Assembly (NCBI RefSeq): GCF_000621165.1
Contig: NZ_KK211219.1
Span: 509 to 62,833 of the forward strand
DNA length: 62,325 nucleotides
Source of the DNA: Enterovibrio calviensis DSM 14347
GTDB lineage: Bacteria > Pseudomonadota > Gammaproteobacteria > Enterobacterales > Vibrionaceae
Direction: 5' to 3'
Below are positions 18,475-29,100 of this stretch, in pieces. The position numbers were made by a program, and so were the translations under genes. How positions within the stretch are numbered: the stretch's first letter is position 1; each line of letters starts with the position of its first letter. The notes under the pieces were generated by a model. It saw nothing but the letters and a program-made list of their open reading frames with translations. It was not told where the DNA came from and did not search any database.

Positions 18475-19263
18475 ATGCGTCCAAGTTATTATCACTTTTT
18501 AGGTGTGCTATTCACGCTGTTGCTCTCGAGCAATGCCGTTCAATCGGCAGAGACAGACTGTAGCTCCTCCATTCAAAATGATTGGAACGTTGTAAAGCAA
18601 TCTTGCCCGATAGGTAAAGGCCTGTGGGGGAGAACGCCTGAGAATACGTCAGGGGCTTTTTGGGTGCAGTGTGGGTTAATAAACAAGCTGCCTGAACCAT
18701 CTTTTGTCAAAATGCTGCCCGATTCAATCGACAAAGAAGCCATCGTGTTTCGTCAAGAAGGCAATCAGTACCGATGCCTAGTCGGTCCCTTTGATAAGTA
18801 TGCTAACGCACTCACGGCCCGAGATGCATTGCGCCAGAAACCCGCGTTTTCTGGTGCGTTCATTCGCGATGCGATGCTGCCGGACACCGCTGTTCCTGTA
18901 CAAATGCATACCTCCTCGACTCAGAAAACAAAGCCAGAGCCCGTCATTGCGCTTAAGCGTGACTACTTTGAGATTGCGAATACCAAAAGCCCAAAACCAA
19001 CATCGGACGAACGTAGCTTTAAAAATGGAGATTACGTTTGGTGGCGAGCAACGTTACAAGAAGCGACCTTGGCCTGTGAGAATGACAGGATGAAATTGGT
19101 GTCGCTCTCGACGCTAAGAGCCATTGCTGAAAACCCAGAGAAGAAAGCGCTGCTGCCAACGCGTCTGCCTTTTTGGGTGGCAGAGCAACATGCATTTGAT
19201 TCAACCATGATGGTTCCCATGCCATTATCAGAGGAGTCTTCGCTGCTTGTTTTGTGTGAGTAA
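18475..19263 (+). CDS. secreted protein with SPOR-like segment, paralogue 1
   Basis: A 262-residue protein that I do not recognise by name. A signal peptide (residues 1-24) leads into CPIGKGLWG, then a segment FWVQCGLINKLPEP...YRCLVGPFDKYANALTARDAL that resembles a SPOR (septal peptidoglycan-binding) fold by its pattern of an aromatic strand, GPF and a helix. A polar linker follows, then a C-terminal domain WWRATLQEATLAC...FWVAEQ...LLVLCE. It shares this layout with the next gene, so the two are tandem duplicates. The cysteines are conserved between copies. Likely periplasmic or outer-envelope. Function unknown. Ribosome site AAGGAAGG. Confidence 0.7.
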   Translation: MRPSYYHFLGVLFTLLLSSNAVQSAETDCSSSIQNDWNVVKQSCPIGKGLWGRTPENTSGAFWVQCGLINKLPEPSFVKMLPDSIDKEAIVFRQEGNQYRCLVGPFDKYANALTARDALRQKPAFSGAFIRDAMLPDTAVPVQMHTSSTQKTKPEPVIALKRDYFEIANTKSPKPTSDERSFKNGDYVWWRATLQEATLACENDRMKLVSLSTLRAIAENPEKKALLPTRLPFWVAEQHAFDSTMMVPMPLSEESSLLVLCE

Positions 19264-19465
19264 GCGCTATCTAGGAACATAAATCGTAAACCCAATGTGG
19301 CGTCGCATTGGCATGTTGTGAAATCCGCTGTAGAAACTATCAACAAATATCTCAATTTTGATCTTGCCCTCTACAATGTGTCGATAAATCCACGACGCAC
19401 ATTGCTGCGAGAGGTAGAGGTCAGAAGATGGATGCGAGACAAACAAAAACACGGCTGGTGTTGGA

Positions 19466-20260
19466 GTGGTAGCGCAAGTTGTGAAACATGCTTTAGTGGT
19501 AATGAGTTTACTTTTCGCCATGGGTGTTCATGGCACTGAAACATGCCCCATTCAACACATTCAGCAAGGTATGAACATTGTTTCCAAGCATTGCCCCATT
19601 GGCAAAGGCTTATGGAACAACAAGCCTTCAGAGCCAATCGGTGAGTTCTGGGTGCAGTGCGGTATTGTTGATGAATTGCCAACGTTAGCTTTCCAGCAAC
19701 ACATCAAAAAGCACATCGACAACACGACTGATTGGGTTTTCAGACCCGAAAATCCAGGGTATCGCTGTTTGCTTGGCCCTTATTCCACATTTCGTGATGC
19801 CAATGAAATACGCAACAAGATTCGACAAGAGGCGGTAACGTCTGATGCGTTTGTTCGACAAATCACCGCCAATCGCGGCAAAGCTGCTTCGGCGACGGCG
19901 AGTTCGTCCAAAACGGCATCAACCGCTTCGGTTCAACGAAACAAGGCAGCGCGAAAGCTTGACCCTGTGTTAGGGCTTTGGACTCCAAAACCAAAAGGTA
20001 ATGATGCTCGATACACCACTCATCAGCGTGACTGGTGGAGAGCGACGTATTCAGACGCTAAGAAAGCCTGCCAGCAATCAGGCAAACGTCTGGTAGCAGA
20101 ATCATCATTAAGGCGAGCCTCAGAACGAAAAGGCGCGCAAACGCAACTCCCCGCAACCATTCCTTACTGGCTGAGCAATGGCAATGTTTACGACATCAAG
20201 CTGGATATGGCATTTGTGGCGATATCAGACACGCTGACATTGAATGTGCTGTGTGAGTGA
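19466..20260 (+). CDS. secreted protein with SPOR-like segment, paralogue 2
   Basis: A 264-residue paralogue of the preceding protein: shared CPIGKGLW, FWVQCG, YRCLLGPY and C-terminal WWRAT...LVLCE-type ends. A GTG start at 19466 gives a good signal peptide (hydrophobic ALVVMSLLFAMGV, then HG/TE); an internal ATG at 19502 would leave it too short. A low-complexity S/T/A/K linker lies around residues 135-160. The 200-base gap between the copies holds no gene. Function unknown; an envelope or cell-wall role is inferred from the SPOR-like part. Confidence 0.68.
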   Translation: MVAQVVKHALVVMSLLFAMGVHGTETCPIQHIQQGMNIVSKHCPIGKGLWNNKPSEPIGEFWVQCGIVDELPTLAFQQHIKKHIDNTTDWVFRPENPGYRCLLGPYSTFRDANEIRNKIRQEAVTSDAFVRQITANRGKAASATASSSKTASTASVQRNKAARKLDPVLGLWTPKPKGNDARYTTHQRDWWRATYSDAKKACQQSGKRLVAESSLRRASERKGAQTQLPATIPYWLSNGNVYDIKLDMAFVAISDTLTLNVLCE

Positions 20261-20290
20261 TCTAGCGATTGTCATGATTGTGAGGGCATA

Positions 20291-20324
20291 AAAAAGCCCC
20301 GCTAGTTATTTACTAGCAGGGCTG
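20291..20324 (-). terminator. terminator of gor
   Basis: A 12-bp stem with one mismatch (AGCCCTGCTAGT / ACTAGCGGGGCT on the minus strand) followed by a run of T on the minus strand. Confidence 0.85.
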
Positions 20325-20344
20325 AATTTTGTTGGCTGTGCCAA

Positions 20345-21700
20345 TTATCTCATGGTCACAAACTCTTCTGAGCCCGTCGGGTGGATAGCCACAACGCTGT
20401 CGAAGTCTGCTTTGGTTGCGCCCATCTTCATTGCAACGCCGAAACCTTGAATCATCTCGTCAACGGCGAAGCCGATACCGTGAAGACCAACAACCGTTTC
20501 TTCTTCACCTGCACAGATAAGTTTCATGCGGCAAGGTTGACGGTGTTGTGTCACCGCGGTGTACATGGCGGTGAAGCCAGAACCGTACACCTTGACGTTG
20601 TCTTCGCCGTATTGCGCTTTCGCTTCTTGCTCTGTCAGGCCAATGGTGCCGATAGGTGGGTGGCTGAATACCACGGTTGGGATCAGCGTGTAATCCATCT
20701 TGGCGTTGGTTTTACCGTTGAACAGACGCTCAGAAAGCTGACGACCTGCTTTAACTGCCACAGGCGTTAGCTCAACACCACCTTCCATGATGTCACCCAC
20801 ACAGTAGATGCCAGCCACGTTGGTGTTCTGGAACTCATCAACTTTGATGTAGCCGCGATCATTGGTTTCAACACCTGTCGCTTCCAAGTTGATTTTGCTG
20901 GTGGTTGGGTTACGACCAATCGCCCAAATCAACACATCGGTGTTGTGCGATGTGCCATTTTCAAAGTGAAGAGTCACAGAGCCATCGGCTTCTTTCACGA
21001 CTTCTTTTGGCGTTGAGTGGTTATGAAGGCGAGGGCCCTCTGCTTCCATCACTTCCACCAAGGTATCGATAATCATTGGATCGAAGGTACGAAGCGGTGA
21101 TTCTTTGCGAACGAACAGGTGGGTTTCAGTACCCAGTGCATTCAAAACACCCGCGATTTCAACTGCGATGTAACCTGCACCGACAACGGCAACACGCTTT
21201 GGCTGCTCAGTCAGTTCAAAGAAACCGTTTGAATCGATACCGTGCTCAGCACCTGGTACGTTCGGAATGGTTGGCTCGCCACCTACAGCAATCAAGATAT
21301 TGTCTGCGGTGTAGTGCTCGCCGTTCACTTCTACGGTTTTTGCGTCAACAAATTTAGCGAAGCCGTTGATGACTTCAATGTTGTTTTTGCCCAATACGTT
21401 TTCGTAAGAAGTGTGAATACGTCCAATGTAGGCTTCACGGTTTTCGACCAGTTTTCCCCAGTCGAATTTGTTCACTGTGGTATCAAAACCATAGTCAGGG
21501 CCATACAGTTTGATCGCTTCAGCAACTTGAGCGCCATGCCACATCACTTTTTTAGGTACACAGCCTACGTTTACGCAAGTGCCGCCCAAGTGGCGCGCTT
21601 CAACAATTGCTACCTTTGCACCATACATTGCCGCTCGGTTAGCCGATGCAATACCACCACTACCACCACCGATACAGATGTAATCAAAATGCTTGGCCAT
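20345..21700 (-). CDS. gor: glutathione reductase
   Basis: A 451-residue FAD- and NADPH-dependent disulfide reductase that regenerates GSH from GSSG in the cytosol. FAD-binding GGGSGG at residues 11-16, redox-active C42 and C47 in [13 protein letters not shown], an NADPH-binding [11 protein letters not shown], and the C-terminal catalytic His-Glu in HPTGSEE. The start MAKHFDYI was chosen because GGAG lies 8 bases upstream and the length then equals E. coli Gor (450). Confidence 0.97.
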   Translation of the reverse strand: MAKHFDYICIGGGSGGIASANRAAMYGAKVAIVEARHLGGTCVNVGCVPKKVMWHGAQVAEAIKLYGPDYGFDTTVNKFDWGKLVENREAYIGRIHTSYENVLGKNNIEVINGFAKFVDAKTVEVNGEHYTADNILIAVGGEPTIPNVPGAEHGIDSNGFFELTEQPKRVAVVGAGYIAVEIAGVLNALGTETHLFVRKESPLRTFDPMIIDTLVEVMEAEGPRLHNHSTPKEVVKEADGSVTLHFENGTSHNTDVLIWAIGRNPTTSKINLEATGVETNDRGYIKVDEFQNTNVAGIYCVGDIMEGGVELTPVAVKAGRQLSERLFNGKTNAKMDYTLIPTVVFSHPPIGTIGLTEQEAKAQYGEDNVKVYGSGFTAMYTAVTQHRQPCRMKLICAGEEETVVGLHGIGFAVDEMIQGFGVAMKMGATKADFDSVVAIHPTGSEEFVTMR

Positions 21701-21789
21701 TTTATTCTCCATGTGATTATTCTTATTTCCGCATTGATAGCGGCAATCCAATATTTCCCAATACTAACAGACCCGATGGGCGCTGATTG

Positions 21790-22629
21790 TTACTCAGGTA
21801 CAATCCATTCTACAAACTGATGACCTGTCGCGGGTGCAATTTTACTTTGCAACCACGGTAGAATTTCTTTCATCTGCGCTTCAAGCGTCCAAGGCGGGTT
21901 GACCACAATCATGCCTGACGCCGTCATGCCGCGCTCTTCGGAATCGGGTGCAACGCCCAATTCGATTTGAAGAATTTTACGAATGCCGAGCTTTTCCAAG
22001 CCACGGGTGATCAAGTCGATATTTTTACGATACACCACCGGATACCAAATTGCATAAGTGCCAGTCGCCCAGCGCGCAACGCTTTCTTCAATGGCATCAA
22101 CCACGTCTTGGTATTCGTGTTTTAGCTCATAAGGTGGGTCAATTAACACCACGCCACGACGCTCTTTTGGCGGAAGGCTGGCTTTCAAACGTGCGTAGCC
22201 ATCCTCTTTGAACATTTTCACCTGACGGTCGCCACGAAACTCTTGTAGCAACAGAGGGAAATCTGTCGGGTGAAGTTCAGTAAACATTGCGCGGTCTTGG
22301 TCGCGCATTAATGTTCTGCCTACCTTTGGTGAGCCAGGGTAGAAGCGCAGCTCATCACCATTATTCACATTACGGATTGCACCAATGTACGGTGCAATGG
22401 CGTCTGGTATGTCTTGGCAATCCCAAAGCAGGCCGATACCTTCTTTGTATTCGCCAGTCTTTTCAGCATGCTCATCGGCGAGGTCGTAACGCCCCGCACC
22501 ACTATGGGTATCGTGATACACAAAGGCTTTATCTTTTTGTTTAAGAGATTCAATGATAAGGCTCTGAACAATGTGTTTAACCACATCGGCATGGTTGCCT
22601 GCGTGGAAGCTGTGGCGATAACTGAGCAT
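21790..22629 (-). CDS. rlmJ: 23S rRNA (adenine-2030-N6)-methyltransferase RlmJ
   Basis: A 279-residue SAM-dependent methyltransferase modifying A2030 of 23S rRNA. It starts MLSYRHSFHAGNHADVVKH, the conserved N-terminus, and has the N6-adenine motif DPPYE near residues 164-168. Size matches E. coli RlmJ (280). It is upstream of gor in the same direction, with 89 bases between them. Confidence 0.95.
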   Translation of the reverse strand: MLSYRHSFHAGNHADVVKHIVQSLIIESLKQKDKAFVYHDTHSGAGRYDLADEHAEKTGEYKEGIGLLWDCQDIPDAIAPYIGAIRNVNNGDELRFYPGSPKVGRTLMRDQDRAMFTELHPTDFPLLLQEFRGDRQVKMFKEDGYARLKASLPPKERRGVVLIDPPYELKHEYQDVVDAIEESVARWATGTYAIWYPVVYRKNIDLITRGLEKLGIRKILQIELGVAPDSEERGMTASGMIVVNPPWTLEAQMKEILPWLQSKIAPATGHQFVEWIVPE

Positions 22630-23014
22630 GATAGACCTGAATGAAAACGGACAAAAGTAGCGAGCATTATCGCTTATTGAGGCGTAATACCCAAGCGGCC
22701 CGGAGGGGCTGGATTTCAGAGTGCGTTAGCGTGTCCAATGCGAGACAAATTTCCAGAATAATAGCAGGCTATTTGATGTGAATTTGACGAAGTAGTGGGC
22801 ATGCTGACGAGCTCCCGAAGGGCGAGCGTACTATAAGAATGCGCCTAAAAGGCTTTTAAAAGAATGAAGGAAAAAGTTGCGATCATGATGTCATTCACTT
22901 ATCGCTGAAACCAGCTAATTCGGGTTGCTTGGGTATATATGTAGCATCAGCATTGAAAACCCGTTCGTTTGCCATCATAACTAGAGCATTGAGAAAGAGA
23001 TAAAGGAATTGATC
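22630..23014. other. intergenic region between rlmJ and prlC
   Basis: 385 bases without a gene. It contains a 254-bp segment (22685-22938) bounded by imperfect inverted copies of CGGGnnGCTTGGGTAT. Inside is a small hairpin near GCTCCCGAAGGGCGAGC. Nothing coding is seen. Confidence 0.6.
22685..22938. repeat. segment bounded by inverted CTTGGGTAT repeats
   Basis: Left end TAATACCCAAGCGGCCCG and right end CGGGTTGCTTGGGTATAT are inverted copies matching at 14 of 18 positions. The interior is noncoding. The same core recurs at 45701, 52723 and, in weaker form, 8631. A nonautonomous miniature element or a Vibrio-type intergenic repeat is possible. Confidence 0.45.
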
Positions 23015-25057
23015 ATGTCCAACCCGTTGCTGTCGTTTACCGATTTGCCTCCCTTTTCTGCCATTAAGCCAGAGCACGTTCAACCAGCCGTTGAGCAAGC
23101 TATCGCTGATTGCCGCTCCGCGATAGAAGCGGTGTTGGAAAACAACACAGATCCAAGCTGGGACAACATTTGTGTGCCGCTTGCCGAGAGTGACGACAGG
23201 CTCAGCCGTATTTGGTCACCTATCGGACACATGAATGGTGTGGTGAACAGCCCTGAGCTTCGAGACGCTTATGAAGCATGTCTGCCGGAGCTGTCTGATT
23301 ACTCAACATGGGTAGGTCAAAACAAGCCTTTATATGATGCGTACAAAGCCATTAAAGCGCGTGATGATTTTGATTCTCTGACGCCAGCGCAGCAAAAAAC
23401 CATTACCGATGCGCTTCGTGATTTCGAATTATCAGGCATAGCATTGCCACAAAAAGAGCAGCATCGATTTGGCGAGATCAGCAAGCGCCTGTCTGAGCTT
23501 TCCTCTAACTTTTCAAACAATGTGCTTGATGCCACGATGGGCTGGAGCAAACAAGTCACGGATGTGAACGAGCTTGCGGGCATGCCTGAATCAGCACTGG
23601 CGGCTGCACAAGCGCAAGCCGAGGCGAAAGAACAAGAAGGCTACCTGCTAACGCTTGATATTCCGTCTTACCTGCCTGTGATGACGTACTGTGATAATCG
23701 TGAACTTCGCGCAGAGATGTACCAAGCCTACACCACGCGTGCATCAGATCGCGGACCGACTGCGGGTAAGTGGGACAACACTGATCTCATCAGCGAAACC
23801 TTGCTGCTGAAAAGTGAGATATCTCGCCTACTTGGTTTTGCTAGCTATAGCGAGCTGTCGTTGGCCACCAAAATGGCAGCATCGACCGATCAGGTATTGA
23901 CCTTCCTTAATGAGCTTGTCGACAAAGCGCGCCCACAAGGCGAGCAAGATTTCCAAGCGTTGGCACAATTCGCGAAAGAGAGCTTTGGCGTTGACGCACT
24001 TGAGCCTTGGGATGTGGCTTACTATTCCGAGAAACTTAAGCAACACCAATACAGCATTTCAGACGAAGAGCTTCGCCCTTACTTCCCTGAAAACAAAGTG
24101 GTCGCCGGTCTATTCGAAGTGCTTAAGCGTGTATTTGGTATGGATGTGAAACACCGTGAAGGTGTGGACGTTTGGCACGAGTCGGTATCGTTTTACGATA
24201 TCTTCGATGGCAAAGGCGAGCTGCGTGGTAGCTTCTATTTGGACCTGTATGCGCGTGAACACAAACGTGGTGGCGCATGGATGGACGATTGCCGCGGTCG
24301 CCGCATTACCCAATCGGGTGAGCTTCAAACTCCTGTCGCATACCTAACGTGTAACTTCAATAAGCCTATCGGTGGCAAGCCAGCGTTGTTCACGCATGAT
24401 GAAGTGGTCACTTTGTTCCATGAGTTTGGTCATGGCATTCACCACATGCTCACCCAAGTGGATGAATCATCAGTATCCGGTATTAACGGCGTACCTTGGG
24501 ATGCGGTAGAGCTGCCAAGTCAGTTTCTAGAAAACTGGTGCTGGCAAGAAGAAGCGCTAGCGTTCATTTCAGGTCACTTTGAAACCGGAGAGCCACTGCC
24601 AAAAGACATGCTCGATAAAATGTTAGCCGCGAAGAACTTCCAATCAGCGATGTTCATTTTGCGCCAGCTAGAATTTGCATTGTTCGATTTCACCTTGTTT
24701 ACCCGCTTCGACCCAGAAGAGGGCGCGAAAGTGCTGGAAACGCTCGCCGAGGTGAAAAGCCGAGTCTCAGTGGTGCCATCACCAGAGTGGAATCGCTTCC
24801 CGCATTCATTCAGCCATATCTTCGCGGGTGGTTACAGCGCGGGCTATTATAGCTACCTGTGGGCAGAAGTGTTGTCGTCGGATGCGTTCAGTCGTTTTGA
24901 AGAGGAAGGCATTTTCAACACCGAAACTGGCGCGTCATTCCTAGAAAATATTCTAGAGCGCGGCGGCAGTGAAGAGCCAATGGAGCTGTTCAAACGCTTC
25001 CGCGGCCGCGAGCCATCGCCTGATGCGCTGCTGCGCCACAGTGGTATTGGCGCTTAA
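23015..25057 (+). CDS. prlC: oligopeptidase A
   Basis: A 680-residue M3-family zinc metallopeptidase of the cytosol that degrades oligopeptides and cleaved signal peptides. The zinc motif HEFGH (in TLFHEFGHGIHH) lies near residues 470-474, with the third ligand Glu further on in the ENWCWQEEAL region. Length equals E. coli PrlC (680). The ATG at 23015 follows AAAGGA; a TTG two codons earlier was rejected. Confidence 0.97.
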   Translation: MSNPLLSFTDLPPFSAIKPEHVQPAVEQAIADCRSAIEAVLENNTDPSWDNICVPLAESDDRLSRIWSPIGHMNGVVNSPELRDAYEACLPELSDYSTWVGQNKPLYDAYKAIKARDDFDSLTPAQQKTITDALRDFELSGIALPQKEQHRFGEISKRLSELSSNFSNNVLDATMGWSKQVTDVNELAGMPESALAAAQAQAEAKEQEGYLLTLDIPSYLPVMTYCDNRELRAEMYQAYTTRASDRGPTAGKWDNTDLISETLLLKSEISRLLGFASYSELSLATKMAASTDQVLTFLNELVDKARPQGEQDFQALAQFAKESFGVDALEPWDVAYYSEKLKQHQYSISDEELRPYFPENKVVAGLFEVLKRVFGMDVKHREGVDVWHESVSFYDIFDGKGELRGSFYLDLYAREHKRGGAWMDDCRGRRITQSGELQTPVAYLTCNFNKPIGGKPALFTHDEVVTLFHEFGHGIHHMLTQVDESSVSGINGVPWDAVELPSQFLENWCWQEEALAFISGHFETGEPLPKDMLDKMLAAKNFQSAMFILRQLEFALFDFTLFTRFDPEEGAKVLETLAEVKSRVSVVPSPEWNRFPHSFSHIFAGGYSAGYYSYLWAEVLSSDAFSRFEEEGIFNTETGASFLENILERGGSEEPMELFKRFRGREPSPDALLRHSGIGA

Positions 25058-25074
25058 CTGTTCAAACAGTAATG

Positions 25075-25102
25075 AAAAGCACGCAATTTGCGTGCTTTTT
25101 TT
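25075..25102 (+). terminator. terminator of prlC
   Basis: GCACGC-AATTT-GCGTGC stem followed by seven T. Confidence 0.9.
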
Positions 25103-25134
25103 GTGCCTCCTAAATCTAAATCCATGCAAGTTTG

Positions 25135-25140
25135 TATAAT
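25135..25140 (+). promoter_or_regulatory. -10 box of the 25198 gene
   Basis: TATAAT consensus hexamer 57 bases before the start codon. The -35 region is not consensus. Confidence 0.5.
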
Positions 25141-25197
25141 GCCGCGCTCTTGAAATTTCTATTTATATAAATAAAACGACAGTTGGATTATACAACA

Positions 25198-26058
25198 ATG
25201 AAAAAGACGGTATTGGCGTCCGCGTTGGCGCTTGTTGCGACCGGTATGTTAGCTCCTGCAGCAGTGGCAGGTGAGAAAGAAACGAAGGGTGGATACTCTT
25301 ATTTTCGTGGTGGTTTTGAGCATGTGACTTACGACGAAAAACATCCGGGTATCAGCTCATCAGTCAGTGTAATGAGCCCTGTTGTTAATACAGGTGGCCT
25401 TTATTATGTGAACGACACATTTGATTTCTCGTTGGAAGCATTGGCAACATTTTCACCGGGTGATGCACAGGAAGATTGGTATGACGCCAACGGCCTGATG
25501 CAGACCAATAAGTACCAATACTTGCGCGCTTCAACCAACGCGTTGCTGCACTACAAGATGACGCCAGAATGGCGCTTGGTTGGTGGCCCTGCGTTTAGCT
25601 ACCAGACGCACAAGCGTTACGGAAAAAAGAGCTTCCAAGCTTTGCCAGAAGGGCAGCATGAGTTCTTCTCCAGTACGTGGGAAGAAACCTCAACGGATAT
25701 CTTTTTGGATATGGGCGTGATGTACGACACGGGCACCCTTCATAACGAAAGCCCATGGCATTACAAGTTCAGTGCAATCTTAGGTGTGCCTGTCTGGAGC
25801 TATACCACCAACACCGCACCAGGATTAGAAGAACAAACTTTCTATGAAACCGGATACCGTGGAGCACTAGAGGCCGCTGTGGCTTACCGCGTGTATCCTG
25901 GAGTGAGTATCGGTGGCTTTGTGACTGCGACCTATGAGAACCGTAAAGAAAGTGATGGTGTGATCGTAACCATTGATGACAAGCGTTACCACGCAGTGGT
26001 TCCAGAGGGTGACACCATGCACTACAGTGCGGGTGTTCAGCTGCTTTGGAGCTTCTAA
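25198..26058 (+). CDS. outer membrane beta-barrel protein of unknown function
   Basis: A 286-residue exported protein. Signal peptide about 1-24 (MKKTVLASALALVATG...AAVA), then alternating aromatic and polar strands with tight turns (GGYSYFRGGFEHVTYDE, VNTGGLYYVND) and a C-terminal QLLWSF ending in Phe, the usual barrel-insertion signal. Roughly ten to twelve strands could fit. I do not recognise the family. The start was set at MKKTV because the five preceding codons do not belong to a signal peptide. Single gene between two terminators. Confidence 0.7.
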   Translation: MKKTVLASALALVATGMLAPAAVAGEKETKGGYSYFRGGFEHVTYDEKHPGISSSVSVMSPVVNTGGLYYVNDTFDFSLEALATFSPGDAQEDWYDANGLMQTNKYQYLRASTNALLHYKMTPEWRLVGGPAFSYQTHKRYGKKSFQALPEGQHEFFSSTWEETSTDIFLDMGVMYDTGTLHNESPWHYKFSAILGVPVWSYTTNTAPGLEEQTFYETGYRGALEAAVAYRVYPGVSIGGFVTATYENRKESDGVIVTIDDKRYHAVVPEGDTMHYSAGVQLLWSF

Positions 26059-26078
26059 GCGTTCGCGTTTAGAAAGAA

Positions 26079-26106
26079 GAAAGGCGACCGATTGGTCGCC
26101 TTTTTT
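26079..26106. terminator. bidirectional terminator
   Basis: AAGGCGACC-GATT-GGTCGCCTT with an A-rich left side and a T-run on the right, between the convergent 25198 and 26124 genes. Confidence 0.88.
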
Positions 26107-26123
26107 AATTAATAATTAAGCCG

Positions 26124-29100
26124 TTAGTTTTTTAAGCCGTATTTAATGGCTTCAACAAGCGGTTGCTGATGGTCTCTTACTCGTGCAATAAAACTGTATT
26201 GCACACCTGTTTCTGGAGTGTCATGGAAGCTAAAGCTCGCATGCGTCAAATTGTTACTGACCGAGTTTTGGCATGTACTAGAGATGTAGTTTTGTCCATC
26301 TGTAACATGCATAGCCTCGTAGAACTCTTCGAACTCTTCACATGTAAAGCTTCGACCAGTAGCTTGGTCAATGCTAAAACCAAATTGGCCGTTACGAATA
26401 CGCGCAGACATTGTGCCTGTTGAATAGGTATCGCTTTCTAAGTTTGGCAGCTCCATTGGTAGGTCGCGGATTTCAGGTGCATCACTACTCTTAGCATTTA
26501 GACGTCTTTCGGCAGCCGCTTTATCTGTGAAATATGCATAGCGCTCACCCCACGCGGTGACCATTTTGCCACCTGGAATTTGCGCAGCAACTGGTGCAAA
26601 TGAGTATTGCGTCGTTTCAGGTGCTTCACCCGTGCTGTCATTGGTTACGGTGATCTTGAGGTATGGACCATCAACCTCATAAGAGCCGTAAACTTCGAAG
26701 CTGCTTGGGTCTGCATTGTAATCCGAGCAAGTAGTACGATTTGCTGACGTGCGGATATTACTGTATGCAATACCATTGGCGAAATATGAGCTATCACACC
26801 ACGTCACTGAGTTATTGAATTCGCCATTGCTGCCATGCTCCGTAGTGAACCATACCTTGTTTTCAAACTCAGTGGCTGGCGTTGTTGGTTTTGGTGGACC
26901 TGGCTGCCATGCTTCTTTGATTGCGCGTAGCAGAGTTTCATTTTGAGACTTCAACGTGAAGGCTGCATGGTTGTCGTCAGCATGTTTGTCTTCGATGGAA
27001 ACAGTAACGTCACCGAAATCACGAACGTAGAAAATCTCGCGTTCAACGATGCCACTGTCTTGTTGCTCGCTCAGCATTAAGCTGTCACCAGAACCGTCGG
27101 TCATTGTCTCCCAGGTTGCAGAAAGAGTATCTTGCGGGTGGTCAGCATCGAACATTTCAACGGTACCGTTGGCTGCGAAGCGGCTGACTGCAAGCATGGT
27201 TTCAATGCCTTCACGGCTGGTGTTGTCGTCAGACAGGGTCAATTCTTCAAAGCCATCAACCACAGGAACGCTTAGACTGAATTCGAAGTTTTCTGCTGCA
27301 GAATCTAACCAGAACAAGCCACGGTCAACGGTAAACAGTAGTTTATATTCACCATTTACTTTGTGTTCGTAAGCCAGCTTAAATGCGCCCATTTGGCCAT
27401 TGGTGTATTCGATGGTGCCATCTTCATTCAGTGCTACTGGATCACATTGCAGTTGTGCATCGTTGGCTGGTTTGTTCTGGTCTAGTGTTGACAGTGCGTG
27501 TGACCAGCCATCATCGCTTAGTGAAGCATCCGATCCCCAACAAAATTCGAATGCGCCGTTGGTGTCGCGCATTGAAGCATAACCAACTTCGCTGTCACCA
27601 GCGTTGAATGAACCCATGCGCCAAACGCCACCTTTCTCAAAGTGTTCTGGTTTGAACTTCGGAGCGTTGTCTTCCGGTGGTGGTGGAATTACTTCTGGCG
27701 CTGTGTTGATCTTTGGAAGCTCCAATGTCAGCAGTACCGCTAAGCCATTGTCTGCTTTGCCTTCAATCCAAATGCGGTATTCGCCAGCTGCCGCAGCGTT
27801 AAGTGGGATGCCGGCTAAACCAAACTTGGCTAAATTACGGCTTGCACCTTGGTAGATGAAATCTAGACCATTGGTTCTTGCATCCGTACCGAATGTTACC
27901 TCAACACTGCTTTCAAAAATGCTCTGAAATGTTGAGTAATCCAGCGGGCCAAAGAATGCTTCACCCTGAGTAATGTTCCATGCGCTGATTTCATTTTGCA
28001 GGCTGTCAATAACAGCTTGGTCTGCAACAGGTGGTTTCGCTACGCCTTTTTCGACTTTTACAGTGAAAATTGCGGTGGTTTCTGCCACTTTGTCCTGCGC
28101 ATTCAAGGTGATTTCTACGTTGAACACACCCGCTTTGGTTGGCTTGGTGTTTGGTGCCAAGCTTACAACCAGTTGGTTGTTTTCAAATTTCACTTCGATG
28201 CCTGCCGCAACCAGTTGCGTCGCATCTAACGTCATGTCAGTTGATGCGAAAGGCATTGGCTCACCTGCATCGTTCTTAATGTCTTTGTCTTGGAACAGGG
28301 TGGTAATGTCAGCCGATACCGAGATGCCTTCTGCAGGAGCAGAAGTTTGCAGGTCAACGTTGAACGTGTTCAGTTCGGACTGAATTGCGTTTGCTGTTTG
28401 TTCAATTACAACAGTCTTGTAGTCAACAACTGGTGGGGTAGAGATGTCACCATCAACCACTGGTTTGAAGTCTGGGTCTTTAACTTCTTCCGCGGTCATG
28501 TCACCAACAACAGTCAGCGCCTCTTCAACGATCTCTTCTACTTTCTCAGCGTAGTTGCTATCAGTAGCTTTCGTTTCAGTCAGAATCTGTGCGGTTTTGT
28601 GCAGTTCTTTGTTTTCTGTTTCGATGTAGTTGACGTATACATCTTCGATATTCAGTTGCGTAGCTACTTTTTGTTCAGCCGCTGCGATTGATGCCGCATC
28701 TGGATTCTCGCCCGCATGAATCATAACCAGATCAGTTAGAGGCGAAATAGTGACCTTATCTTCGCCTTTATTTGGTGAACGAAGAACGACTTCGTGTTCC
28801 ATCGGTTGAGATGGATGGTCCATATCAACTGTGTATTTACCTGCATATTTTGCAGGGTCTAGTTCAATAAGCGCTTGTTGAATTTGACCGTTTGGTACGA
28901 TGGTTTGGATAGCCAAAGTACCTTCAGGTTCTTTAGTCAGTTTTACTTGGCCTTTCGCATCGGTAAGACCTAGAACAGCTTCTGTGCTATCCAATATGCC
29001 GTTGTTATTGCGATCGACGAATACGGCTGCATTCAGAAAGTAACCATCCATTGCAGTAATGATCACGCCACCTGGCTGAGTTACGCCACCGCCGTCACCG

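Noticed and set aside
18475-20260. A phage or genomic island at the dppF-gor site
   Set aside because: No integrase, tRNA or repeat borders the two genes and their base usage resembles the neighbours; only a recurrent insertion site is suggested.
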